This document shows positions 16,872 to 26,220 of a DNA stretch of 64,000 bases, in pieces; positions within the stretch are counted from its first letter, which is position 1, and every line of letters begins with the position of its first letter. The translations under genes and the position numbers were made by a program. The stretch lies in assembly GCA_037440405.1 (NCBI GenBank), contig JBBIUE010000001.1, forward strand, positions 96,986-160,985, written 5' to 3'. The notes below the pieces were generated by a model. The model was not told the origin of the DNA, ran no database searches, and was given only the letters and a program-made list of their open reading frames with translations. Source of the DNA: JANMGV01 sp037440405. Lineage in GTDB: Bacteria; Planctomycetota; Planctomycetia; Pirellulales; Pirellulaceae.

Positions 16872-18158
16872 ATGTTGGACAGGAAGTTCATACTGGAGAA
16901 TGTGGAAGCAGTTCGAGCGAACTGTGCCAATCGTGGCGTTCCGTGTGAGGTTGACCGGCTGGTGGAATTGGAGACGGCGCGGAAGGTCAAGCTTCAAGAA
17001 GCCCAGGAATTGAATCGTTTAGCTAATGAAGTCAGCAAAGAGATCGGCAAGGCGAAGACGCCGGAGGAACGCGAAGCACTAAAGGAGCGGGGCCGACAGC
17101 TTCGTGAAGAAAAGGATGCGGCGCAAGCCGAGCACGATCGCTTGGATTCGGAGGCTGAGACGATTCAAGCTCAGCTTCCGAACATAGCGCATCCTGACGC
17201 GCCCATCGGAAGCGATGATCAATCGAACCGCGTCGTTCGTCAGGGACGCACTCCCGTTCGCAGCTTTGACTTTAAGCCGCTTGATCATGTCGAATTGGGC
17301 AGGAAGCTTGACTTGATTGACTTTGAGGCGGGGGCCCGCGTGGCCGGTGCCGGATTTTATTTCCTGAAGAATGAAGCCGTCTTGCTGGAGTTGGCGTTGC
17401 AACAGTTTGCCGTCTCGGAGCTCGTCAAACGCGGTTTCGTTCCGATCACCACGCCCGATTTGGCGACCACCAGCGTGCTGCACGGGATTGGCTTCATGCC
17501 CCGCGGACCGGAGACGCAGATTTACAGCATCGAGAATTCGGATCTGAATCTCGTGGCGACGGCAGAGATTACGCTCGGTGGGATGCTAGCCGGTCAGGTC
17601 GTCGAAGCCGAGTCGCTGCCCCAGAAGCTGGTGGGTATCAGTCATTGTTTCCGGACCGAGGCAGGGGCGGCAGGGCGTGCTTCTCGCGGACTTTATCGAG
17701 TCCATCAGTTCACGAAAATTGAGATGTTTGTCTTCTCACTACCCGAGCAAAGCGATGCGATCCACGAAGAACTTCGGGAGCTAGAGTGTCACTTGTTTGA
17801 TGCGCTCGAGATTCCCTATCGCGTTGTGGACACGGCGACAGGAGATCTCGGCGGGCCAGCGTATCGCAAGTACGACCTCGAATCCTGGATGCCGGGGCGC
17901 GGCGAGGGGGGAGAGTGGGGCGAGGTTACCAGCACCTCCAACTGCACGGACTACCAAGCCCGTCGGCTAGATATCCGCTATAAAGTCAAAGGCGAAAAGG
18001 GAACGCATTTCGTGCATACACTCAACGGCACCGCGATCGCCATCAGCCGAGCTTTGATCGCCATCATGGAAAACTATCAGCAATCGGACGGCAGTATCGA
18101 AATACCAATCGTGCTTCGACCGTGGGTTGGAAAGGACTGCATACGCAGCACGAAATGA
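16872..18158 (+). CDS. serS: Seryl-tRNA synthetase
   Basis: Class II synthetase charging tRNA-Ser. The N-terminal coiled coil (residues about 25-100, heptads rich in Glu, Lys, Arg) clamps the long variable arm. Motif 2 appears as C-F-R-T-E-A-G-A-A-G-R-A-S-R-G-L-Y-R-V-H-Q-F, and the serine/ATP region as G-E-W-G-E-V-T-S-T-S-N-C-T-D-Y-Q-A-R-R, with the C-terminal motif 3 around H-T-L-N-G-T-A-I-A-I-S-R. An upstream in-frame start at 16818 exists, but ATG at 16872 begins MLDRKFILENVEAVRANC, the usual SerS N-terminus, and follows GGAG; this gives 428 residues, normal for the family. Confidence 0.96.
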   Translation: MLDRKFILENVEAVRANCANRGVPCEVDRLVELETARKVKLQEAQELNRLANEVSKEIGKAKTPEEREALKERGRQLREEKDAAQAEHDRLDSEAETIQAQLPNIAHPDAPIGSDDQSNRVVRQGRTPVRSFDFKPLDHVELGRKLDLIDFEAGARVAGAGFYFLKNEAVLLELALQQFAVSELVKRGFVPITTPDLATTSVLHGIGFMPRGPETQIYSIENSDLNLVATAEITLGGMLAGQVVEAESLPQKLVGISHCFRTEAGAAGRASRGLYRVHQFTKIEMFVFSLPEQSDAIHEELRELECHLFDALEIPYRVVDTATGDLGGPAYRKYDLESWMPGRGEGGEWGEVTSTSNCTDYQARRLDIRYKVKGEKGTHFVHTLNGTAIAISRALIAIMENYQQSDGSIEIPIVLRPWVGKDCIRSTK

Positions 18159-18452
18159 AGACGGCCGAAATCCCGAATGAAGTTGCTTTCGGTGGTTACT
18201 TTTGTGTGACGCCGGCGAGCTAAAACAGCTGCTACGGCACGCGGTCGTCATCGGCGCGAGTACAGGCTGTTGCCGCTGCGGTTAACCGTGCATTCTCATC
18301 CGCAAGTGATCTGCATGGCCGCGCTTGTCATTCAAATCGACCCGCTCGAATACGAAGAGTTCGCCGACTTGGGGGAATCGGTCGTGCTGTTACATTGAGG
18401 GCTGGTCTCGAACAGATCGTTTGACGTGCAGCATACAGCAACAGTAGTCGAT
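18159..18452. other. Intergenic between convergent serS and QueD-family gene
   Basis: 294 bases with no gene I can support. Minus-strand frames here overlap the downstream gene in another frame and look like shadows. Confidence 0.4.
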
Positions 18453-18944
18453 TTATTTCCAATCCAGCCGGCAGATACCCCACTGGCCGTGGTTCTCGTC
18501 GACGGAGACTTCGAGCCAATCGATGCCGGGTACATTGTCCTTTAGTCGAACGATCAGCTCGGTACCAATCCACCAAGCGATCTTTTCGGCGGTGGTATTG
18601 ATAATCGGCAGCAGCTTACAATCGACCGAGGGGAACACCCATCGCTTCTGTCGAAACCGGGCGGTGATTTCATTCCCATCCTCCGTGACATGGATAAGCG
18701 GGTGCATCGTCGGTAGAAGTACATGATGGTCCAATTGCTTTACGATCTCTGCAAGGGAGTCCCGGAAAGCGATAAAGTCGATGACGTATTGATTTTCGTC
18801 GAGGCTTCCCGAGACTTCGGCCCGAACGCCGTAGTTATGACCGTGCAGACACTCGCAGATATCGCCAGCAAACGTGATAAAATGGGCGGCACTAAACACC
18901 AGTTGTTCTTTCTGAAGTTGGACGCGGTAATTCGGTGGGTTCAT
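18453..18944 (-). CDS. 6-pyruvoyl-tetrahydropterin synthase / QueD family protein
   Basis: 163 residues with the PTPS fold signature: zinc ligands His21 (S-A-A-H-F), His34 and His36 in C30-x-x-x-H-G-H, and the conserved V-D-E-N-H-G pterin-anchoring glutamate region near the C-terminus. The Cys in C-x-x-x-H-G-H is the catalytic residue of QueD-type enzymes, so 6-carboxytetrahydropterin synthase (queuosine/preQ0 path) is the likeliest activity; a tetrahydrobiopterin-like role is possible. At 163 residues it is longer than minimal QueD (about 120), with an insertion around residues 80-110. No other queuosine genes lie nearby. Confidence 0.85.
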   Translation of the reverse strand: MNPPNYRVQLQKEQLVFSAAHFITFAGDICECLHGHNYGVRAEVSGSLDENQYVIDFIAFRDSLAEIVKQLDHHVLLPTMHPLIHVTEDGNEITARFRQKRWVFPSVDCKLLPIINTTAEKIAWWIGTELIVRLKDNVPGIDWLEVSVDENHGQWGICRLDWK

Positions 18945-19116
18945 GGAATCTTCTCAAATTAGGGAACGAACGAAAAAATCCTTTCCAAACAAATAATCTT
19001 TTGTTCGAGTTTGATTACAATTTCAAGCAAGGGCTTGATGGACGATTTGGCCAAAGTTATCAGCGGCGCGAACCGTGTACTGCTACGAGATTACGACAAA
19101 CAAAAGCTGCAACACC

Positions 19117-20541
19117 ATGAGGTCTTCATCTTATCTTCGAACGATCGCCGTTAGTATTTTGGTGACTTTCGCTGCCGCCCATTCAAGCTGGGTTACAGCT
19201 CAGACTTGGCAGCAAGCGATCGGCTACGATCAGTTAGTGCTTGAGCAAGGAGGGTCGGTACCGAACGGCTCGACTCGCGTCCTCTCTATGGTAGAGGCGA
19301 ATACAGGGGCGGGGAGCGGTGGCTTTACCTACCTGCCGAATTCTGCGAACGCACAATTCACGGGAAAGACCATCATTGACGGGTCAGGAGTTAGTACTGG
19401 TCCTTCCAGTCACGCGACAACCGTGGGACAGAACTTTTTTGGAAACACGAGCAGTATATCGCAAGGTTCGACCAACATCACTGGCTACTTGGCCGATCAT
19501 TGGGTTGGAGACGTCCTCGGATTTTCGACGGGATTGGATCCGCAGTCGCAGCCGTTTCATGTTCAGAATCATTCCTACATTGGCAGTCCGACACCTGCCA
19601 ACGCCACGAACATGTCGCGACGGTTCGATTACGTGAACCAACAAAATAACATTTTGTCGTTTGCTGGAACCAGCAACAGTTCGTCGACAACGTTGCCGCG
19701 CATTTTCTCTCAAACGTACAGTGGCTTGATCGTCGGGCGTTCGGACGGCCTTCATGGTGCCGGCTTTACGACTCTTTATGGAAATGGTCGGATTAAACCG
19801 GACATCGTACTTCCTGCACCGAATATCAGCCAAGCGACCGCTCGTTCCAGCTCCGTCGGCAGCGTCCTGTCGCATCAAGCGAGCTTGCACAGCAATGGTG
19901 ACGCGAGCCGCATGGAGGTCTTGAAAGCGGCGATCATGGCTGGTGCGACCAAGGATGAGTTTCCAACTTGGGCGAATACGACGACGAGACCTCTCGATCT
20001 CCGATTTGGCGCTGGCGAGGTCAACATCTACAACAGTTTCCACATCCTGGCGGCCAAAGAGCAAAACGGGTCGCTGACGATACCTGGAAATGCGATCACT
20101 TTTCGGGGTTGGGATTATGGGGAAGCCTTAGCTGCAGGCAATACGATGTTCTATGACTTTCACGCTTTGTCCGAAATCGGAGAATTGTCCCTAGTACTTA
20201 CTTGGAATCCGATCATTCTGGATTTGGACCCAGGGCCAATGTTCGATCCGAGCTTCGATCTTCCGAACATGTCACTGAGTTTAGTGAACTTAACGACGGG
20301 ATTTTCGACATTTAGTAACAGCCCGGTGGACAATGTCGAGCATATCTATGGGCGTAATCTCGAAGCAGGACACTATCGAATTGCCGTCACAACCGACAAA
20401 GATACTACTTTCGGACTCGCGTGGCGAATTTCAGCCATTCCGGAACCTTCCTCGATGATCGCTTTCGGGTTCGTATTAGCTGTCGAAGCATTCCGGCGCC
20501 GCAAATTCCTTGTTGGACGTTCAAGTCCGGACGAGAAATGA
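19117..20541 (+). CDS. PEP-CTERM exoprotein with diverged subtilase-like domain
   Basis: From ATG 19117 the protein starts with a signal peptide (about residues 5-29, ending V-T-A-Q) and ends with a PEP-CTERM sorting signal: I-P-E-P-S-S, a hydrophobic helix and the basic cluster R-R-R-K. The body has order and motifs that recall S8 subtilases: S-S-H-A-T-T-V-G (compare H-G-T-x-V-A-G), N-H-S-Y, and G-R-I-K-P-D-I-V-L-P followed by a Ser-rich segment where the catalytic G-T-S would lie. The canonical G-T-S-x-A-x-P is not visible, so activity is doubtful. A C-terminal beta-sandwich region (residues about 330-450) resembles a pre-peptidase domain. The frame also opens upstream at 19075, without a signal. 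Confidence 0.75.
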   Translation: MRSSSYLRTIAVSILVTFAAAHSSWVTAQTWQQAIGYDQLVLEQGGSVPNGSTRVLSMVEANTGAGSGGFTYLPNSANAQFTGKTIIDGSGVSTGPSSHATTVGQNFFGNTSSISQGSTNITGYLADHWVGDVLGFSTGLDPQSQPFHVQNHSYIGSPTPANATNMSRRFDYVNQQNNILSFAGTSNSSSTTLPRIFSQTYSGLIVGRSDGLHGAGFTTLYGNGRIKPDIVLPAPNISQATARSSSVGSVLSHQASLHSNGDASRMEVLKAAIMAGATKDEFPTWANTTTRPLDLRFGAGEVNIYNSFHILAAKEQNGSLTIPGNAITFRGWDYGEALAAGNTMFYDFHALSEIGELSLVLTWNPIILDLDPGPMFDPSFDLPNMSLSLVNLTTGFSTFSNSPVDNVEHIYGRNLEAGHYRIAVTTDKDTTFGLAWRISAIPEPSSMIAFGFVLAVEAFRRRKFLVGRSSPDEK

Positions 20542-20673
20542 CAGTTATGGTTGGGGAGTTTCGGAGCATTTCGGTCAGCTTCCTTTGTTCAGACTCCAAC
20601 GTTGGCAACTTCGTTTGGCATTGCCCGCTTCATTGCTGATCGCCAAAAACAAAACCCGCGAGAATTTTTCATC

Positions 20674-20692
20674 GGATTTTTTCGAAAAATCC
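20674..20692. terminator. Hairpin between PEP-CTERM gene and respiratory operon
   Basis: A perfect 8-bp inverted repeat (GGATTTTT/AAAAATCC) with a 3-base loop lies 130 bases after the PEP-CTERM stop and about 130 bases before actA. It is A/T-rich and lacks a following T tract on the plus strand, so terminator function is tentative. The rest of the 278-base gap, with the operon promoter, holds no gene. Confidence 0.35.
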
Positions 20693-20819
20693 ATGTCTAA
20701 GCATCGATGCGACTCTTTGTCGCTAACGCCCAGTTGCTATTGAGGAAAGTGCCTTGCGGTTACGATACTGAGTCGTCTTTCGAAACCGCGAAGTTGTCTA
20801 ATCAGGAACGTTGGATTCC

Positions 20820-21521
20820 ATGGAACGATTTCTCTTTCCACGCTGGACGAATGCCTTCGTAGCATTGCTTGGTGTGTTATTGCTGGGCGGCATACTCTAT
20901 GCCGGGACATTCTTCCTGGGCATTACGAGCCCGGTGACTCTCAACATTGGCTATCAGCCGGTGCAACCGATACCTTTCAGCCATGTCATCCATGCCGGCA
21001 AATTGAAAATGGACTGTCGGTACTGTCATGTCGGAGTCGATCAGGCTGCTCACGCGACGATTCCTGCGACGTCAACTTGTATTAACTGCCACAGCCCTGC
21101 AAGTCCGTCCGGTCCTCCGGTGTACTCCGCTGTTCATGACGATTCCAACAAGTTGGTCTCTGCCAAGCTCAAGCCATTGCATGACAGTTGGCGGACGGGC
21201 GATTCGGTCCCGTGGGTAAAGATTCACCGGCTGCCCGATTACGTTTATTTCAGTCATGTTGCCCATGTGCAGCGGGGCGTGAGTTGCGTCACTTGCCATG
21301 ATCGCATCGACAAGATGGAACAAGTGTATCAAGCGAAGGAATTGTCGATGACTTGGTGTGTCGATTGCCATCGCAATCCCGAGCCTCATCTTCGTCCGGT
21401 TGAGTTCGTTACGCAACTTGATTGGAAGCCAGAGGGTGAAGACCCTGCTGATCTTGGTGCTCGGCTCAAAGCAGAAAAGAACATTCATCCCAAGACCAAT
21501 TGTGCGGTGTGTCACCGATGA
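20820..21521 (+). CDS. actA: ACIII subunit ActA, pentaheme cytochrome c
   Basis: Five C-x-x-C-H heme motifs are present: C-R-Y-C-H, C-I-N-C-H, C-V-T-C-H, C-V-D-C-H and a terminal C-A-V-C-H. An N-terminal transmembrane helix (about residues 12-36) anchors it to the periplasmic face. This matches ActA of alternative complex III, which transfers electrons from the Fe-S subunit toward the cytochrome c acceptor. TTG at 20811 is an alternative start in the same frame, but ATG 20820 gives MERFLFPRW and is preferred. It is the first gene of the respiratory operon, and its stop overlaps the actB start. Confidence 0.93.
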   Translation: MERFLFPRWTNAFVALLGVLLLGGILYAGTFFLGITSPVTLNIGYQPVQPIPFSHVIHAGKLKMDCRYCHVGVDQAAHATIPATSTCINCHSPASPSGPPVYSAVHDDSNKLVSAKLKPLHDSWRTGDSVPWVKIHRLPDYVYFSHVAHVQRGVSCVTCHDRIDKMEQVYQAKELSMTWCVDCHRNPEPHLRPVEFVTQLDWKPEGEDPADLGARLKAEKNIHPKTNCAVCHR

Positions 21522-24500
21522 GTTCAAACGGTAATCAGAATCGAGTTCGCTACTTCCGCAGTCTTGCTCAGTTGGAGAATACGACTGAGTTTGAAGAGCA
21601 CTTGCACCGAGAATTTCCGGTGGCTGCCTCGGAGTTTCCGGAAGGTGTGTCGCGCCGACGGTGGATGAAGCTGATGGGGGCTTCGCTTGCATTTGGCGGC
21701 GCCGCTGGTTGCCGCTATCAGGTCGAGCAAATTGCGGCCTTCGTTGTTCGCCCCGAGAATCACGTTGCCGGAGTTCCCAACTACTTCGCAACGAATTTCG
21801 AGTGGGCTGGACGGGTGATGCACTTGTTGGCGACGAACATGGACGGACGCCCCATCAAATTGGATGGGAACCCTCAGCATCCGATGTATGCGTCCAGCGA
21901 GCAGAAGGACTTTCATGACGGCAAAGATGCCAAGTTTGCGAGTGCGGGGACGGATGTCTTCGCGCAGGCGGCTGTCCTTTCCCTTTACGATCCGGATCGA
22001 TTGGACCGCGTCATTCGAAAGCAGGAGGGGCGATCCGTCGACTCCAGTTGGGCTGCCGCGGAATCGATGCTGAATGAGCTTCGGACGGAGTTGCTAAAGG
22101 ATGAGGGTAAGGGATTCGCGGTCCTTTTTGATGCAACCCGCAGTCCCAGTCTGCGCAGGAAGCTGAAGGAGTTGTCTGCAACGTTCCCACAGGCGACGAT
22201 TTCCGAGTTGAAATCGGTGGCCTATCCAAATCAAGAGAAGGTTCTGGAATCCGTTGCTGGGGGTGGTGAGCTAGTCCATCAGCTGGACGCCGCGAAGATC
22301 ATTGTGGCGTTGGATGCGGATTTGCTTGGCTCTGACGAGCACGCTGTTTTGTACACGCGTCAATTCGGAATGAATCGAACTCCGAACTCGCAAATGAACC
22401 GGCTCTACTGCGTCGAGAGTCAATACAGTGTTACCGGCGGTTCGGCGGACGTTCGCTTAGCCCTGAACTCCTCCAAGCTACCTGGATTTGTGTCTGCCCT
22501 AGAAGCCGCTGTGGACGCACAGTTGGGTGGGGCCTCGGCGGATATTGCCGACAGCGACTATTCCGATTTGAGTTATGAGGCTAAGGTTGCTCGGGTCGTT
22601 CAGGTGATCGCTCGGGACTTGGTGGCGAATCAAGGCGCTTCTTTAGTCGCGGTTGGGCCTCACCACAGCGAAGAAGTTCAGTTGGCTGGATTGCGACTGA
22701 ACGCCAAGCTTGGCAACATCGGCAAGAGCGTGAAGGTGTTTCAGAAGTCCGACCCATTGGCGGGCTCTTCGGTCGGGCTGGCGGAATTGGCCGCAAGGAT
22801 TTCCAGCGGTAATGTGAAACGAATTCTTGTCTTGGGCGGAAACCCTGTCTTCTGCGGACCGACAGAGTTCCGATTGTCTGAAACACTTAAGAGTGCCGAG
22901 ATAATTTATTTGACGGACTATGAGGACGAAACGGCGGCAATTTCAAGCTGGGTTTTGCCCGCCACTCATCCACTCGAAACATGGGGGGATGTCCTTAGTG
23001 CGACCGGAGTGTATGGCGTCTGTCAGCCGCAGATTGAGCCGCTGCTCAACGGTCACTCGGCACTCGAAGTTCTGGGTGTCCTCATTGGTCGACCCGTGCC
23101 TGCCATGCAGTTCGTTCGTGAGACGGTGACAGAGCTAAGCAGTGGGATGTTTACCGACAATCAATGGAAGCAGCTGTTGCATGACGGCTTTGTGACCATG
23201 GAAGCAAGCTTGGCTGCGGTGAACATTGATGCGTCGCAAAAGTTGGAGGCAGAAGCTGGGTTCGGCGATTTGCTGAAGGATCGAAAAGCGGAGGTGCTCT
23301 TATTGCCGAGCCCGAGCGTCTACGATGGTCGATTGGCGAACAATGCGTGGTTGCAAGAGCTCCCGCAGCCTGTGACGAAGTTGACTTGGGATAACGCTTT
23401 AATTGTTAGCCCTCGAACGGCAAAGGCATTGGATCTCAAGCAAGGCGAATTGGCCAGAGTTAATCACGATGCAGTCGGTGTCGATCTGCCCGTGTTTATC
23501 GTTCCTGGGGTGGCGGACGGATCAGCGATTGCTCACATCGGTTATGGACGCACGGCTGCTGGTTCGGTCGGAAATGGGGTTGGCCATTCCGTGCAGGCAT
23601 TGCGAAGGAATCCGGGTTCCTGGTTGCTGACTGGGGCGGAAATTCGTGGAACGACGCGACCTTACAAACTATCGACAACGCAAGATCACTTCGCCATTGA
23701 CGAGCTTGGTCTGTCAGAGATCGCAAAAAGGGCACCGACCTTGGTCCGCGAAGGTACCTTGGAGTCCTATCAGAGCGACCCGAAGTTTGCGCATGTCGAA
23801 ATGCACCACAAGATCGAATCCTTGTGGAAGAACCCTGCGGTCAACATCGACTACGCTTGGGGGATGACGATCGACTTGAACAAATGTACTGGTTGCAACG
23901 CCTGTGTCATCGCGTGCCAAGCGGAGAACAATATCGCCGTGGTTGGCAAGGAGCAGGTTGCGCGAGGGCGAGAGATGCACTGGCTGCGAATCGATCGCTA
24001 TTTCCACTGTGACCCCGATCGCAGTCGTCGGGAAAGTGGTTTTGCTGATCCGGTGGATGTGACGATCGTTCATCAACCGCTGATGTGTGTTCACTGTGAA
24101 AACGCACCTTGTGAGCAAGTGTGTCCAGTCGCTGCCACCGTTCATACGGAAGAAGGCATCAACGCCATGGCCTACAATCGGTGTGTTGGAACTCGCTACT
24201 GTGCGAACAACTGCCCTTACAAGGTCCGGCGATTCAACTATCTCAACTACAACACCAAGTACGGCTACCACTACGGTTGGCAGGATTATCGCGAATCGGT
24301 CAATACGAAACTCCAATCGCTCGTTCTCAATCCGGAAGTTACCGTTCGCGGTCGAGGAGTGATGGAGAAATGTACGTACTGCATTCAACGTGTGCAGAAC
24401 GGAAAGATCAAAGCGCGAGCGGAGGGGGATGGCAGGGTTCACGACGGTGACATCAAGTCGGCCTGTCAGGAAGCGTGTCCAACTCAGGCGATTGTGTTTG

Positions 24501-24727
24501 GCGACTTGAATGATCGCGCGAGTCGCGTCTCACAGTTGCAGGCTGATCCTCGTTCCTATTCGATGTTGGAAGAGTTGAACGTCAAGCCTCGAACCAAGTA
24601 TCTTGCTCGGATTCGCAACGTTCCCAAAGAGTTGACGATGAATTATCAGCGTAACACGCTATCCCATGGCCACGGGGCTCATGGCGATCATGACATGGAA
24701 CACGCAACTACTTCAGCGGCTCACTAA
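21518..24727 (+). CDS. actB: ACIII subunit ActB, molybdopterin-oxidoreductase-like plus Fe-S ferredoxin domains
   Basis: ATG 21518 overlaps the actA stop as ATGA. A Tat-like signal R-R-R-W-M-K-L-M-G-A-S-L-A-F ends in a Cys (G-G-A-A-G-C), so it may be a Tat-exported lipoprotein. Residues about 50-750 resemble the large subunit of Mo-bis-MGD enzymes but lack an N-terminal Cys cluster, as in ACIII, where no molybdenum is bound. Residues from about 790 hold ferredoxin-like motifs: C-x-x-C-x-x-C-x-x-x-C; C-x-x-C-x-x-x-x-C-x-x-x-C-P; a Cys-poor third set C-V-G-T-R-Y-C-x-x-x-C-P; and C-T-Y-C with a later C-x-x-x-C-P. Fifteen cysteines fit three 4Fe-4S and one 3Fe-4S cluster. The C-terminal tail is His-rich. 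Confidence 0.94.
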   Translation: MSSNGNQNRVRYFRSLAQLENTTEFEEHLHREFPVAASEFPEGVSRRRWMKLMGASLAFGGAAGCRYQVEQIAAFVVRPENHVAGVPNYFATNFEWAGRVMHLLATNMDGRPIKLDGNPQHPMYASSEQKDFHDGKDAKFASAGTDVFAQAAVLSLYDPDRLDRVIRKQEGRSVDSSWAAAESMLNELRTELLKDEGKGFAVLFDATRSPSLRRKLKELSATFPQATISELKSVAYPNQEKVLESVAGGGELVHQLDAAKIIVALDADLLGSDEHAVLYTRQFGMNRTPNSQMNRLYCVESQYSVTGGSADVRLALNSSKLPGFVSALEAAVDAQLGGASADIADSDYSDLSYEAKVARVVQVIARDLVANQGASLVAVGPHHSEEVQLAGLRLNAKLGNIGKSVKVFQKSDPLAGSSVGLAELAARISSGNVKRILVLGGNPVFCGPTEFRLSETLKSAEIIYLTDYEDETAAISSWVLPATHPLETWGDVLSATGVYGVCQPQIEPLLNGHSALEVLGVLIGRPVPAMQFVRETVTELSSGMFTDNQWKQLLHDGFVTMEASLAAVNIDASQKLEAEAGFGDLLKDRKAEVLLLPSPSVYDGRLANNAWLQELPQPVTKLTWDNALIVSPRTAKALDLKQGELARVNHDAVGVDLPVFIVPGVADGSAIAHIGYGRTAAGSVGNGVGHSVQALRRNPGSWLLTGAEIRGTTRPYKLSTTQDHFAIDELGLSEIAKRAPTLVREGTLESYQSDPKFAHVEMHHKIESLWKNPAVNIDYAWGMTIDLNKCTGCNACVIACQAENNIAVVGKEQVARGREMHWLRIDRYFHCDPDRSRRESGFADPVDVTIVHQPLMCVHCENAPCEQVCPVAATVHTEEGINAMAYNRCVGTRYCANNCPYKVRRFNYLNYNTKYGYHYGWQDYRESVNTKLQSLVLNPEVTVRGRGVMEKCTYCIQRVQNGKIKARAEGDGRVHDGDIKSACQEACPTQAIVFGDLNDRASRVSQLQADPRSYSMLEELNVKPRTKYLARIRNVPKELTMNYQRNTLSHGHGAHGDHDMEHATTSAAH

Positions 24728-24735
24728 GAAACATT

Positions 24736-26166
24736 ATGGCATCCATTGCAACCAGTTTTGAAATAGACAACACCATCGAGATTCCAGGTCGTCGAGCGCC
24801 GCTTGTTACGGGCAATCAGACGTTGGGATCGGTCACGGAGATGGTCAGTTCGGTGGCGGAGCGACCGCAGCCGAAAATCTGGTATATTGCCTTCGCGATT
24901 TCGTTCTCGATGATGGTGATGTTCTTCAGTCTGATTGCCTACCTCATTTACATGGGGGTCGGTATCTGGGGGAACATGTCTCCTGTCTTTTGGGCATGGC
25001 CCATTGTCAATTTCGTTTTTTGGGTCGGTATCGCACACGCGGGAACGTTGATCTCGGCAGTTCTGTTCCTGTTTCGACAAAACTGGCGAACAAGCATCAA
25101 CCGTGCCGCTGAGGCTATGACCATTTTCGCGGTTGTTTGTGCCGGCATTTTTCCTGGCATCCACGTTGGTCGAGCCTGGCTGGCGTTTTGGCTTACGCCT
25201 TATCCCAGTTTGAACCTTTGGATGTGGCCGCAGTTTCGAAGTCCTTTGTTGTGGGACGTTTTTGCGGTTTCGACTTATGCTTCTGTATCACTGATGTTCT
25301 GGTACATGGGGATGATTCCCGACTTGGCGACCTATCGCGATCGAAGCAAAACAAAGTTGCGGCGGTTGATCTATGGCATCCTGTGCTTGGGTTGGACAGG
25401 TTCGACGAGGCATTGGATGAGATACGAGAAGGCTTATACGATTTTGGCGGCGTTGGCCACTCCGCTCGTTCTATCGGTGCACACGGTTGTTAGCTTTGAC
25501 TTCGCCGTTTCGCAGCTTCCAGGGTGGCACACTACGATTTTCCCACCCTACTTCGTGGCCGGTGCGATTTTCAGTGGTTTTGCGATGGTGATCACCTTGC
25601 TCGTCCCCGTTCGAAAGATTTACGGATTAGAGCATCTCATTACCATGCGGCATCTTGAGAACATGAACAAGATCATCTTGGTCACTGGCAGCTTGGTTGG
25701 GTTGGCCTACGCAACCGAGTTTTTTATGGCCTGGTATAGCTTCAACGGCTTCGAGTCCTATACATTCATCAACCGAGCTTTCGGACCGTATTGGTGGGCG
25801 TACTGGATTATGGTTTCCTGCAACGTGATCTGCCCGCAATTGTTTTGGTTTAAGAAGCTGAGGACGTCCCCTGTCTTAATGGTGATCATTTCGATCTTCG
25901 TGAATATTGGGATGTGGTTCGAACGATTCGTGATTACGGTGACCTCCCTTAGCCGGGACTTCCTGCCCAGCAGTTGGGGATATTTCCGTCCCACGATTTT
26001 TGACATGCTGATGCTAGCTGGCAGCTTTGGTTTGTTTATGACCTTGTTCTTGCTGTTCTGTCGTTTCTTGCCGACGATAGCGATGGCGGAAGTGAAGGGT
26101 GTCATGAGTGCCCACGCCCACGCCGAAGCTCATTTGGCGGGGGATCATGGACAGCATCATCACTAG
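24736..26166 (+). CDS. actC: ACIII subunit ActC, NrfD-like quinol-binding membrane protein
   Basis: 476 residues with about ten hydrophobic segments, of the NrfD/PsrC family. Recognisable ACIII features include W-A-W-P-I-V-N-F-V-F-W-V-G-I-A-H-A-G-T-L-I-S near residue 90, H-V-G-R-A-W-L-A-F-W, S-V-H-T-V-V-S-F-D-F-A-V, P-G-W-H-T-T-I-F-P-P-Y-F-V-A-G-A-I and a C-terminal His-rich tail. ActC forms one of the two quinol-site membrane modules and docks ActB. It begins eight bases after the actB stop, so it is part of the same transcript. Confidence 0.95.
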   Translation: MASIATSFEIDNTIEIPGRRAPLVTGNQTLGSVTEMVSSVAERPQPKIWYIAFAISFSMMVMFFSLIAYLIYMGVGIWGNMSPVFWAWPIVNFVFWVGIAHAGTLISAVLFLFRQNWRTSINRAAEAMTIFAVVCAGIFPGIHVGRAWLAFWLTPYPSLNLWMWPQFRSPLLWDVFAVSTYASVSLMFWYMGMIPDLATYRDRSKTKLRRLIYGILCLGWTGSTRHWMRYEKAYTILAALATPLVLSVHTVVSFDFAVSQLPGWHTTIFPPYFVAGAIFSGFAMVITLLVPVRKIYGLEHLITMRHLENMNKIILVTGSLVGLAYATEFFMAWYSFNGFESYTFINRAFGPYWWAYWIMVSCNVICPQLFWFKKLRTSPVLMVIISIFVNIGMWFERFVITVTSLSRDFLPSSWGYFRPTIFDMLMLAGSFGLFMTLFLLFCRFLPTIAMAEVKGVMSAHAHAEAHLAGDHGQHHH

Positions 26167-26220
26167 TTGGTTTGGTAAGAATAGACGCGACAAACTCGAA
26201 AGTACGATGGAAATTTCGCT

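Noticed and set aside
21500..24727. ActB as a formate dehydrogenase or nitrate reductase catalytic subunit
   Set aside because: The molybdopterin-like part lacks the N-terminal Fe-S cysteine set, and the ferredoxin domain is fused at the C-terminus. Together with ActA, ActC and ActF this identifies ACIII, where no Mo cofactor is expected.
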